The notes under the pieces are model-generated. The model had not been told where the DNA came from. It made no database searches and saw only the letters and a program-made list of their open reading frames with translations. From Prevotellamassilia timonensis (lineage in GTDB: Bacteria > Bacteroidota > Bacteroidia > Bacteroidales > Bacteroidaceae): 32,415 nucleotides of DNA. The translations under genes were made by a program, and so were the position numbers. Where the stretch lies: contig NZ_JADYUH010000029.1 of assembly GCF_021531665.1 (NCBI RefSeq), forward strand, positions 1 through 32,415, given 5' to 3'. Below, piece after piece: positions 23,220 to 31,111 of the stretch; the stretch's first letter is position 1; every line of letters begins with the position of its first letter.

Positions 23220-23528
23220 ATTGACGCGATAACCCACGGAGATGATGGCGTCAAGGTTGTAGAACATGGTGTTGTAGGTCTTACCGTCTTCGGCAGTATG
23301 TGCAAATTTTGCACATACTCGATCTGCAATTAGTTCTTCGGAATCGAAGATGTTCTTTAGATGCTTGGTTATTACACTTCTATCAACGTCGAACAACGTC
23401 GTCATTGCTTTCTGCGTTGCCCAAACCGTCTCGTCTTTATACAGCACCTGTATGCCATCCTCCTTGCCCGTTGTCACGAACGTAAGGAACTCTTCCGTGC
23501 TGTTTCTTATTTCAAACTTCTTTGTCAT
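23178..23528 (-). pseudogene. RhuM-family protein, N-terminal fragment
   Basis: From the ATG at 23528 the frame gives 116 residues. The first 104 match the start of the RhuM virulence-protein family: FEIRNSTEEF, the VWATQKAMTTLFDVDRSVI helix-turn-helix-like segment, KYNTMFYNLDAIISVGYRVN. Full-length members are about 300-340 residues and continue after GYRVNS with an Arg-rich TQFR..A segment. Here GYRVNS is followed by about 12 unrelated residues and a stop, inside the 3' end of the acyltransferase gene. About two thirds of the gene is therefore missing. RhuM-like genes are often on islands near restriction or toxin genes, so this looks like the remnant of a lost accessory segment. Its base composition is AT-richer than its neighbours. 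Confidence 0.8.
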
Positions 23529-23699
23529 TGTCTGTATCGTTGTTACCACCTGTAAATATAGTGAAATGCTTTACCATATTATTATAACCTCACGCCCTTT
23601 GCCGCAGAATCTCAAGCGAGAAGATACTCTCCGACGTACAAAAAACGCGACTCAACGAAAATAATCGTCGAAAATAGAGTTCAACTAAAAGTATCGTTC

Positions 23700-23707
23700 T
23701 ATATTTG
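23700..23707 (+). promoter_or_regulatory. -7 box TATATTTG before M56 protease operon
   Basis: TATATTTG followed by CACCG is an exact TAnnTTTG match and typical of Bacteroidota starts. It lies 43 bases before the ATG at 23751 and probably drives the four-gene cluster. I could not find a convincing BlaI-type dyad over it. Confidence 0.6.
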
Positions 23708-23750
23708 CACCGCGATTTGGCGATTTGTACGCCCTTTAAACGGAACGCTT

Positions 23751-25286
23751 ATGCTGATATTCCTTTTGCAGAGCAGTTTTGTGCTCAGCGTTTTATATTT
23801 CCTCTATTTCGTTACGTTGCGACGCACCACGTTGCATGCTCTCTCACGGGCGGTGCTGCTGTTGGTGGTGACGTGCAGTCTTTTGTTGCCGGCGTTTCGC
23901 CTGACTTTGTCCGAAGGGAACAGCGTGCTGGCGCATTTCCGCCACATTGAAAACACAATTTGCCGGACGCTCTCGTCTGCGCCGACCGTTCAGCGTGTGC
24001 AATGGGTGAGTTTGCAGCAAACAGAGCCTGCAACAACCGAAACAGCGCTTCCGTTCACGGTGGGAGAAGCGCTGCTTTTTCTTTACTGCCTCGTGACATT
24101 CGTGCTTCTGCTTCGCTATTTGCTTTCGCTTCTTCACTACGCTCAGTTGTTGTGTCAAAGCCTTCGAGCGTTTCGCGTGGGGAAAGTCCGGGTCTATGTC
24201 CATCCCGCTGTGGCGTCTCCCATCAGTTGGGGGCGCACGGTGGTACTCAGCCCTGCCGACCTCCGCGCCGATAGGGAAACCACCGTGCATGATGCCGCGC
24301 ATTCTTCGAGCCGTCTCCGTTTTCCTTTGTTGCGTCATGAGCTCGCCCACATTCGTTTGTGCCACACGCCGGACCGTTTGCTTTGCGATGTGGCAGCGCG
24401 TTTGTGGTGGTTCTGTCCTGCGGCGTGGTGGCTGCGTGCCGATCTCGAAGCGCTTCACGAGTTTCAAGCCGATGCCGACGTGGTTCAGCATGGCGTGGCG
24501 CGGAAACTTTACGGCACGCTGCTTGTTCAAAAAGTAGTAAATCCGCATCCGTTCTGTGCAGTGCATGGATGGCGAGCCTCCCAAATCAAGCGTCGGTTGC
24601 GCATGCTCTATGCTCGTCGCAGCCGTCCTGTCGTCGCCTGGCGCGTCCTGCTTCTGTTGCCCGCGGTCTTTCTGATGGCGTTTTGTCTGGCGGTGCCTGC
24701 CGAGGTGATGCACGCGGTGCAGCAAGTGCTGCCGCCGATGACTGCGTCCGCCATTGCCGAATCAGCTGTAGCATTTCCTTCTGCTGTCGAGCCGCCCACT
24801 GAATTTGTCGAGCTGTCCGAAGTGGCTGAGCCTGCATTGCCAGCCGACGCGAAGTCGGAGGAAGCGGCGGAGCAATATGTCTCCCGCCGACTGTGCACTG
24901 AGAGCATTGATAAGTTGGCGAGCGATTTCGGACTGCCCGCCGACGAGAACTACACCACCATTGTCACCATCAACGAGGTGACGGATGTCTCCGCTTTGCA
25001 GTATCGGGTGAACGACACTCCTTGTGACGCCGCAACCTTTGCGCGCCATGCCGCAGTCCACTTTGATGAGGCGCACGCCACGGTCTGGGCGTTTGGGAAG
25101 CAGGGCAGCCACAGCGGTTTGAAAGCCCTTCCGCGCCTATATGCCCGACAACACTATGGCGTCGATGCCGAGGTGCTGGTGGTCTATACAGATGAAACTC
25201 CCCCTGTTAATCCGCCCGAGGAGCGCAGGTTGGTGACGAATGGCACGGATCTCTACACTGTCACGACTATATATAATAAGGAATAA
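23751..25286 (+). CDS. M56 (BlaR1-like) membrane metalloprotease sensor
   Basis: The 511-residue protein has four probable membrane spans: two near the N terminus (about 1-20 and 33-50), one near 105-130 and one after the protease (about 300-325). The zinc motif HELAH is at 196-200, followed by WWFCPAAWWLRADLEALHEFQADADV supplying the third ligand. BlaR1/MecR1 proteins cleave a BlaI-type repressor after sensing an external signal. The segment after the last span (about 330-511) is not a penicillin-binding domain; it contains the pattern YTTIVTINEVTDVSALQYRV and is unrecognised, so the signal is unlikely to be a beta-lactam bound covalently. Its probable repressor partner is encoded two genes downstream (27463). 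Confidence 0.88.
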   Translation: MLIFLLQSSFVLSVLYFLYFVTLRRTTLHALSRAVLLLVVTCSLLLPAFRLTLSEGNSVLAHFRHIENTICRTLSSAPTVQRVQWVSLQQTEPATTETALPFTVGEALLFLYCLVTFVLLLRYLLSLLHYAQLLCQSLRAFRVGKVRVYVHPAVASPISWGRTVVLSPADLRADRETTVHDAAHSSSRLRFPLLRHELAHIRLCHTPDRLLCDVAARLWWFCPAAWWLRADLEALHEFQADADVVQHGVARKLYGTLLVQKVVNPHPFCAVHGWRASQIKRRLRMLYARRSRPVVAWRVLLLLPAVFLMAFCLAVPAEVMHAVQQVLPPMTASAIAESAVAFPSAVEPPTEFVELSEVAEPALPADAKSEEAAEQYVSRRLCTESIDKLASDFGLPADENYTTIVTINEVTDVSALQYRVNDTPCDAATFARHAAVHFDEAHATVWAFGKQGSHSGLKALPRLYARQHYGVDAEVLVVYTDETPPVNPPEERRLVTNGTDLYTVTTIYNKE

Positions 25287-25290
25287 GAAG

Positions 25291-25323
25291 AATACTCACT
25301 CAATACTCACTCAATACTCACAT
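25291..25323 (+). repeat. Three tandem AATACTCACTC units
   Basis: AATACTCACTC occurs at 25291-25301 and 25302-25312, then AATACTCACAT at 25313-25323. The repeat lies in the 95-base gap between the M56 protease stop and the thioredoxin-like gene start, so unit number could alter the spacing in the mRNA. Confidence 0.85.
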
Positions 25324-25381
25324 AACCACACAAGGAAAAGTCCGGCCGGCTCTTCTGCGCGTATTTTTAAAAAACGAACAC

Positions 25382-27373
25382 ATGAAACGTATTTTATTTT
25401 TCCTTCTGGCAAGCGCTATGTTGCTGCCGGGTGCGGCGCAGCGTCGCAAGAGTGCGAAGGAAACGCTGCACATCAGCCGCCCTGCCTTTGCCGCCAGTTA
25501 TACCTTCAGTCTCATCCCTCACGACGTGAGGGTCGTGGGCGACAGCACCACAGTCAGTTTCCGAATCATGAATTTCGATTGCTACACGTTGGCATCCAGT
25601 TGTGCTCTGGTCACAGACAAGGGTGAACGACTGCCTGTCCGCAGCGGTAAACTCTTCACCCGCGCCATGCAGGGCAGTGTGGTGAGAGTGGTGGGAGTAC
25701 AGCAGTTGAAGTTTGACCACTTGTACTACACCGTGGTGAACTACGACCCCATACAACTGCTTGACAGCGTCGTGCTCTCATTTCCCGCTTTGCCTAAGGG
25801 CACACGCAGTTTTGACTTCACCGAGGGTTATCCCGACACGCTTGACGCGAAAAAAGCAGTGCAAGCATGGGATGTGTTCGGCATACGTCTTGACGGAAAA
25901 ACCTACGCTTCCTCCCTGCCCGCCACAACCGTCACTGCCGACCGCTCCACTCTGCCGCCCTTCACGCCCCGATGGGGCAAGGCACGGTTGCACTTGCATT
26001 TGTTGGGTGAGTGCCTGCCCGACAAGTTGGATGCCGGTGGTGTGAGTTTCTTTCACTGGGGAGCTGACAAGATGGGCTATCGAACAGAGTGCGTGACGGA
26101 CGTGTCGGCAGACCGTCACACAGCTACTTACACCTTCGATGCTTGCGAACCTTTCACCTGTCAGGCAAGATTTTTGAATTATGCGTCGTTTATTCCTGTG
26201 CTCGCACCCGGCACCGATTTGCACGTCTATGTCGATGTCAATGCCGTGGGAAGGCACGTGCAAGACTTGGGAGCCAATGTTCACTATATTCACATGCAAG
26301 GTGAGACGGCGGCAATGAGTGAAGCCTTGACAAAGTGGTTGGAACGCATACAGAAGAATCTTTTTGTGGAGCGTTTGACACAGTTGCGCGGGCAGGACAG
26401 CACGGGGCTGACGGTGGAAAAGATGCGTGCCAGCCATTACGCTCTGTTGCAGGAATGGCGCCAACAGTTGGCGGACGACACGACATTGCTGCCGCAACAG
26501 CGAGAATTTCTCAATCTCTACGCTGAGGACTGCTATGTGAATGCCATGGAGCGCACGCGACAGTTGGTTTCCTATTTCGCCAGAGGCACCAGTTATGCTC
26601 TTGATGCAGATGCAATCTACGACCGCGACTGTGCCGCAACCGACACTCTGCCGGACCCTCATTTTGCAGAACTTTCGCTCTTCCACGATGACCTGCGCAC
26701 ACTCTATGTCTATCCCATTGCTACAGACTGGTATGCCTATTTGAAGCACAACAATGTGCATGAAGGGGCTGCTTACGAATGGGCTCGCCAGCGTCAGCTG
26801 GTGGCTGACGCAAAGAAGCAATTGGACGAGATGCACTGTCTCACGCCCGAACAGCTCCATGCCTTGTCGCCGCTCTATGTGGATTCGTTGCGCACCGAGA
26901 ACGAACAACTTCGTGCCCTGCTTGACAGAACCGAACGCAAAATGGAAGAACAGGTGCAGATTCTTCCCGAACTGCGTGAAGGACAAACTGCACTGCAAGC
27001 CATTGTGGAGCAAAACAAGGGCAAGCTGTTGGTGATTGATTTTTGGGCAACGTGGTGCGGACCGTGCCGCATGGGCATGAAGGCCATGGTTCCTTTGAAA
27101 GAGGAACTCGCCGGGCGTGACGACGTGGAGTTCATCTACGTGACCAATCAAACGAGCCCTCATCGCGATTGGGTGGATACCATCGACAAACACGAGGGGA
27201 AGCACTATCGCCTCACCAATGAACAGTGGGAAAACCTTGGAGCCGCAGCGGAAGGTATTCCGGAATATCGCATTTTTGACAAAGACGGCAATGAGGTGGA
27301 GTGCATCATCGGCTATAGCGAATCTCTGCCCGACAAAGTGCGCACTGCTCTGCAAAAGGCGGGCATGAAATGA
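25382..27373 (+). CDS. TlpA-like thioredoxin-domain protein, exported
   Basis: The 663-residue protein begins with a signal peptide (MKRILFFLLASAMLLPGAAQ). Residues about 30-400 form an unrecognised, probably beta-rich region, and about 480-515 is a helical, coiled-coil-like segment (EQLRALLDRTERKMEEQVQI). The C-terminal domain (about 535-663) is thioredoxin-like with FWATWCGPCRMGM, the redox pair being C559 and C562, and a cis-Pro region GIPEYRIF. It would act as a periplasmic thiol-disulfide reductase. The large N-terminal part resembles the layout of Bacteroidota TlpA/AhpC-TSA proteins found in BlaI/M56 clusters. There is no lipobox cysteine at the likely cleavage site. It sits between the M56 protease and BlaI genes. 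Confidence 0.88.
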   Translation: MKRILFFLLASAMLLPGAAQRRKSAKETLHISRPAFAASYTFSLIPHDVRVVGDSTTVSFRIMNFDCYTLASSCALVTDKGERLPVRSGKLFTRAMQGSVVRVVGVQQLKFDHLYYTVVNYDPIQLLDSVVLSFPALPKGTRSFDFTEGYPDTLDAKKAVQAWDVFGIRLDGKTYASSLPATTVTADRSTLPPFTPRWGKARLHLHLLGECLPDKLDAGGVSFFHWGADKMGYRTECVTDVSADRHTATYTFDACEPFTCQARFLNYASFIPVLAPGTDLHVYVDVNAVGRHVQDLGANVHYIHMQGETAAMSEALTKWLERIQKNLFVERLTQLRGQDSTGLTVEKMRASHYALLQEWRQQLADDTTLLPQQREFLNLYAEDCYVNAMERTRQLVSYFARGTSYALDADAIYDRDCAATDTLPDPHFAELSLFHDDLRTLYVYPIATDWYAYLKHNNVHEGAAYEWARQRQLVADAKKQLDEMHCLTPEQLHALSPLYVDSLRTENEQLRALLDRTERKMEEQVQILPELREGQTALQAIVEQNKGKLLVIDFWATWCGPCRMGMKAMVPLKEELAGRDDVEFIYVTNQTSPHRDWVDTIDKHEGKHYRLTNEQWENLGAAAEGIPEYRIFDKDGNEVECIIGYSESLPDKVRTALQKAGMK

Positions 27374-27412
27374 GCACACTCGAAGAAGTTTGAATAAGAA
27401 AATATACACCAA

Positions 27413-27447
27413 TCCGCACGGGGCGGTTGCTAACCGTGCCGTGCGGA
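27413..27447. promoter_or_regulatory. 9-bp inverted repeat before blaI-like gene
   Basis: TCCGCACGG (27413-27421) and CCGTGCGGA (27439-27447) form a perfect stem with an inner GGTT/AACC pair. It ends 15 bases before the repressor ATG. No T tract follows on the plus strand, so it is not a standard terminator. It may be an operator for the repressor or an mRNA hairpin lowering its translation. Confidence 0.55.
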
Positions 27448-27462
27448 AAAACACTTTAATAA

Positions 27463-27825
27463 ATGGAAAAACTCACAACAAAAGAAGAAGAGGTGCTGAC
27501 CTTCGTTTGGAAACTGAATCGACCGTGCGGACCGCGCGATGTGGTGGCGTGCTATCCCGAGCCGCGCCCCCACGTCAATACGGTTGCCACCTCGTTTCAA
27601 TCGCTGGAGAAGAAGGGCTATTTGACGCATGAGAGTCGCGGTCGCGGCTTTGCCTACATTCCCCTTGTTTCTTGTGCGGACTATGGTCGCCGCACGTTGG
27701 GGCGCGTGATTCAAGAGTTCTTCGCCGGTTCCTACATGGACGTTGTCAGCGCATTTGTGAAAGACAAAAATGTCAGCAAAGAAGAACTGGACCAACTGCT
27801 CCGTGAACTGCAGGAGAAGCCGTGA
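27463..27825 (+). CDS. BlaI/MecI-family transcriptional repressor
   Basis: The 120-residue protein has a winged helix: TTKEEEVLTFVWKLN, PRPHVNTVATSFQSLEKKGY (recognition helix) and LTHESRGRGFAYIPL (wing), then a C-terminal dimerisation part. BlaI proteins bind dyad operators and are inactivated by cleavage by an M56 protease. The M56 gene of this cluster lies two genes upstream; in most clusters blaI comes first or directly next to the protease, so the order here is unusual. Inverted repeats on both sides (27413-27447, 27861-27894) are candidate operators. Start ATG is at 27463. Confidence 0.92.
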   Translation: MEKLTTKEEEVLTFVWKLNRPCGPRDVVACYPEPRPHVNTVATSFQSLEKKGYLTHESRGRGFAYIPLVSCADYGRRTLGRVIQEFFAGSYMDVVSAFVKDKNVSKEELDQLLRELQEKP

Positions 27826-27860
27826 AAACTCGGTGAGCAACTGCCCCAACTCCAAAGATT

Positions 27861-27894
27861 AGATTCTCCTTAAATGAGTCATTCCGGAGAATCT
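27861..27894. promoter_or_regulatory. 9-bp inverted repeat before outer-membrane gene
   Basis: AGATTCTCC (27861-27869) and GGAGAATCT (27886-27894) are exact complements across 16 bases. They are followed by the palindrome ATTATATATATAAT (27898-27911). The pair sits between the BlaI-like gene stop and the ATG at 27933. No T tract follows the stem, so it could be an operator, or a weak attenuator reducing expression of the last gene. Confidence 0.5.
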
Positions 27895-27932
27895 CCCATT
27901 ATATATATAATATTGTATAGAAACGAAATTTC

Positions 27933-30722
27933 ATGAGACGCATTTTCTTCAGCCTTCTTCTGCTGCTCGGCTGCCTCAGTGCTGCCGCCGACGTCGTGAC
28001 GGGGCGCTTCATCGATGCCCAATCGGGTGAAGTGTTGAGCGACGTGGAAGTCTGCATACTCACCATTCACGAAAGCGCAATGGGGTTCCATCAGTTGCGT
28101 TGCGACAGCCTGGGACGCTTCGCCTGCAACGTGGCGGGCTACAACTGCCGCCTCGAAGCCTCCTGCGTGGGCTATCATCCGCGCAAGGTCGGTTTTGCCG
28201 CCATGGAGGGTACCGACACGCTCGACCTCGGCGACATCGCCTTGAAACCGTCGGAGGTGCTGTTGCGCACCGCTGTGGCGACCGCCAAGGCACGCCGCTT
28301 CGTCATGCGGGGCGACACGGTGGTGTTCAACCCCGCCGCCTTCAATCTGAGTGAGGGGGCGCGTCTCGACGAACTCATCAAGCAGTTGCCGGGCGTGACG
28401 CAGAAGGACGGGAAACTCTATTGGATGGACAAACCCGTGCGCATCCTCGTGAACGGCGAAGAAATGTTTGCCGACAACACGCTGCTGCAGGAGCGTCTGC
28501 CCGCCGAGGCGGTGGACCGCATCAAAGCCTACAACAAGGGGAGCAAGCAGAAAGACCACACCGGACTCGACGACGGCGAGGAAGACCACGTGCTCGACAT
28601 TCAGGTGAAGCCGGGTTTTCTTGAAAAGTGGTATGGCAAGGTGGAGGGAGCCTATCAAACGGAGAAGGGATATTTGGCACGCCTCGACGCCATGTATCTC
28701 TCCGACGCCAATCCGCTGATGGCGTATGGCAACTTCAACAACATCAATCGGCAGGTGTCCAACAGAAGCTTCGGCGGTATGTCAATGGGTTCGACTTCTC
28801 CCTTCGGCAAGCAGCAGTTCGGCTCCGTCGGCTACAAACACCAGTGGCTGGGGAAGGACGGCAACGCCACGCTGAAGAACTTCTTCTCCGTCAACGCCCA
28901 GGGGCAGCACACCGACGGCTGGGGCACAAGCAGCGAGAGCCGCGAGACCTTCATGCCGGGGGCAGACCGCACCTTCAGTCTGACGGAAAACAGGAACTAT
29001 GAGCACAAGTCGAAACCCGAGGTTTCCTTCTACGGTCAGTTCCTTCCCGACAGTGTCACGTGGATTACGGTGCGCGGCGGCTGGTCATACGAGAAATCGA
29101 GAAATACGGAACGGCAGCGCAACGCGGTCTATGACGGCGACCCCTACGCCTTCTCCCGTCATCCGCTTGACCAAGCCTTTGCCACCGAAAACCTCGCCGA
29201 TGCCGACGGCGCCCCCACCTCGCGCTCGCTCTATCGCACCACCACGTGGAAGGAGGCGATGAATGCCAATGCCAGTCTGGGCGTGCGGCGTCTGCTTCCC
29301 AAGAAGGGGCAACTGAACGTCGGCGCTTCCGTCTCCTTCACCGACCGCACGAGCGACGTCCTTGCCGAGCGCGACCTGCGCTTCCGCTATGACCCCGAAG
29401 CGAACGAGTTGCGCTACGAAACCGACCACCGTCCCGAACAAAGCCTCAAGACTTCTGCCGATGCGCGCTATCAGGTGTGGCTCGGCAAAAAACTGCTGTT
29501 GAAGATGGGATATGAGTTCACCCACTCCCGCGACAATGACCGCCAGCAGCACAGCGTGACCGACGCTGCCGCCGCTCCCAATGCCGATGAGGAGGGTGAG
29601 ACGACCGACCCCAACAGTTATCGTCGCCGTCAGACCTCCGACCGGCACGACGCTACACTCGCCGCCACGCTGAACCTTGGTCCCGTGAGCCTCATGCCGC
29701 AGGTGCAGTTGCAGCACCGGCGCGAGCATCTGACCTACGTTCGAGGGGTGCTCGACGTCGATAGACAACGCTACGAGAACCTGTGGCAACCGCAAATGAC
29801 GATGCGCTGGAAAGTGAAGCGCGGTCAGTCCGTGGAGGCGGACTACTCGCTCCGCACCGACCTGCCCGATTTGCTCGAAACCGTCCCCTACGTCGATGAC
29901 ATCAACCCGCTCTTTGTGTCGCAGGGCAACCCGCTGCTGCGCCGCACGCACCGCCACAGCGCCGGTTTGCGCTACTTTGCCAACATCACGAAGCAGCAGC
30001 GCGTTTTTTCGCTCTCGCTGAACTACGACCGCCGGTTGCATCCGCTGAGCGCGATGTATTTCTATAATGAGCAAACGGGTGCCTACCGCCGCATGATGGC
30101 GAACACCGGAAGCGGCACGGAGTGGAACGGAAGGGTGAGTTATGAGCAGGCAGCGGGCGACTATGTGCGTCTGCAGAACATTCTGAAAGCGGGTCATCAG
30201 CGCAGCCACGGTTTCCTCACCGCTGACTATGATGCCGCCACTGCCGCCCCCAACCTCCGCAAGTGCTTCTTCATCGAAGACAGTCCCACCATCTCGTTCG
30301 AGCAGGACAAGCTCCTTTTGAAGTTGGGAGCGTCCTATCGTTTCAACCGCCTGCGCTATGCGCCGCAAGCCGCAAGCAATCAGTCGTTGACGGACTATGG
30401 CCTTGAGTTCACCGCCCGCTACAAGTGGAAGATTTTGACTGCCGAGACGAACCTCGAACTTGAAGGACACAAGGGCTACTCCGCCACGGACATGAACCGT
30501 GCCCGTCCCGACTGGTCGTTCACCTTGTACTGCAAGGTGCTCCACGGCAAGGGCAATGTGGAGTTGGAGTTCGACGACATACTGAACCAACAGCGCTGGT
30601 ACAGCGCCACGCAGTCTGCCACCGAGCGCACGGAAAGCACCACCCAAAACCTCCACCACTGGGTGCGCCTCTCCTTCACCTACAACTTCGACGCAAAAGG
30701 CAGCAAGAAGGGAAAGAAGTAG
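27933..30722 (+). CDS. Outer-membrane beta-barrel protein with carboxypeptidase-like regulatory domain
   Basis: The 929-residue protein starts with a signal peptide (MRRIFFSLLLLLGCLSAAA). A carboxypeptidase-regulatory-like beta sandwich follows (about 20-110: VVTGRFIDAQSGEVLSDVEV). A plug-like segment (about 115-215) contains LDELIKQLPGVTQKDGKL and VRILVNGEEMFADN. The rest is a long barrel with alternating aromatic strands, ending in SFTYNF plus a Lys-rich tail. This matches TonB-receptor-like barrels of the OMP_b-brl_3 type, often the last gene in BlaI/M56/TlpA clusters of Bacteroidota. The cargo is unknown. It is not a SusC protein: the length is shorter and no SusD follows. A hairpin array and a terminator lie just downstream. 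Confidence 0.88.
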   Translation: MRRIFFSLLLLLGCLSAAADVVTGRFIDAQSGEVLSDVEVCILTIHESAMGFHQLRCDSLGRFACNVAGYNCRLEASCVGYHPRKVGFAAMEGTDTLDLGDIALKPSEVLLRTAVATAKARRFVMRGDTVVFNPAAFNLSEGARLDELIKQLPGVTQKDGKLYWMDKPVRILVNGEEMFADNTLLQERLPAEAVDRIKAYNKGSKQKDHTGLDDGEEDHVLDIQVKPGFLEKWYGKVEGAYQTEKGYLARLDAMYLSDANPLMAYGNFNNINRQVSNRSFGGMSMGSTSPFGKQQFGSVGYKHQWLGKDGNATLKNFFSVNAQGQHTDGWGTSSESRETFMPGADRTFSLTENRNYEHKSKPEVSFYGQFLPDSVTWITVRGGWSYEKSRNTERQRNAVYDGDPYAFSRHPLDQAFATENLADADGAPTSRSLYRTTTWKEAMNANASLGVRRLLPKKGQLNVGASVSFTDRTSDVLAERDLRFRYDPEANELRYETDHRPEQSLKTSADARYQVWLGKKLLLKMGYEFTHSRDNDRQQHSVTDAAAAPNADEEGETTDPNSYRRRQTSDRHDATLAATLNLGPVSLMPQVQLQHRREHLTYVRGVLDVDRQRYENLWQPQMTMRWKVKRGQSVEADYSLRTDLPDLLETVPYVDDINPLFVSQGNPLLRRTHRHSAGLRYFANITKQQRVFSLSLNYDRRLHPLSAMYFYNEQTGAYRRMMANTGSGTEWNGRVSYEQAAGDYVRLQNILKAGHQRSHGFLTADYDAATAAPNLRKCFFIEDSPTISFEQDKLLLKLGASYRFNRLRYAPQAASNQSLTDYGLEFTARYKWKILTAETNLELEGHKGYSATDMNRARPDWSFTLYCKVLHGKGNVELEFDDILNQQRWYSATQSATERTESTTQNLHHWVRLSFTYNFDAKGSKKGKK

Positions 30723-30737
30723 GGCGAGCCGCCGATG

Positions 30738-30996
30738 TTCCCACGCCTTGGGAGCTTTCCTCCCACGCCTTGGGAGTCTTCCTCCCACGCCTTGGGAGTT
30801 CTCCTCCCACGCCTTGGGAGTTTTCCTCCCACGCCTTGGGAGTTTTCCTCCCACGCCTTGGGAGCTTTCCTCCCACGCCTTGGGAGCTTTCCTCCCACGC
30901 CTTGGGAGTTCTCCTCCCACGCCTTGGGAGTTTTCCTCCCACGCCTTGGGAGTTTTCCTCCCACGCCTTGGGAGTTTTCCTCCCACGCCTTGGGAG
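30738..30996. repeat. 22-bp hairpin tandem array, 12 units
   Basis: Twelve units start every 22 bases from TCCCA at 30739 to TCCCA at 30981. Each unit is CTCCCACGCCTTGGGAG plus a 5-base linker (TTTTC, TTCTC, CTTTC or TCTTC). The unit is a 6-bp palindromic stem (CTCCCA/TGGGAG) around CGCCT, so the array is a row of identical small hairpins on either strand. An inverted half unit TTCCCAAGGCG follows at 31002-31012. Only the linkers vary; the stem and loop are the same in every unit except that the first has GTTCCC in place of CTCCC. All frames stay open, but that reflects the repeat and not coding. It starts 16 bases after the barrel gene. Confidence 0.97.
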
Positions 30997-31015
30997 TATG
31001 ATTCCCAAGGCGTTC

Positions 31016-31057
31016 AAAAAGCAGGAGAGACGCGTTGAGTGCGTCCCTCCTGCTTTT
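31016..31057. terminator. Bidirectional terminator between barrel and LRR genes
   Basis: AAAAAGCAGGAG (31016-31027) pairs with CTCCTGCTTTT (31047-31057), and the inner GACGC pairs with GCGTC. T tracts appear at the 3' side on both strands, so it serves the convergent barrel gene (ends 30722) and LRR gene (ends 31112). Confidence 0.85.
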
Positions 31058-31111
31058 AGTATGCGGATTTTCATGAGACCTGCCAGTGCTGGAGGCGTTG
31101 AGTGCGGAAGC

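Noticed and set aside
23751-27825. Classical beta-lactam resistance system
   Set aside because: There is no beta-lactamase gene and the M56 protein lacks a penicillin-binding domain.
27861-27894. Fifth copy of the dispersed 75-bp element
   Set aside because: It shares only CTCCTTAA and the general layout; it is better explained as its own perfect inverted repeat.
30738-30996. CRISPR array
   Set aside because: Units are contiguous with 5-base linkers and no unique spacers; no cas genes nearby. The same applies to the 28-bp array at 16149.
30676-31074. Open frames on both strands through the 22-bp hairpin array
   Set aside because: All frames are open because the unit lacks stops; peptides are exact repeats and vary only with the linker.
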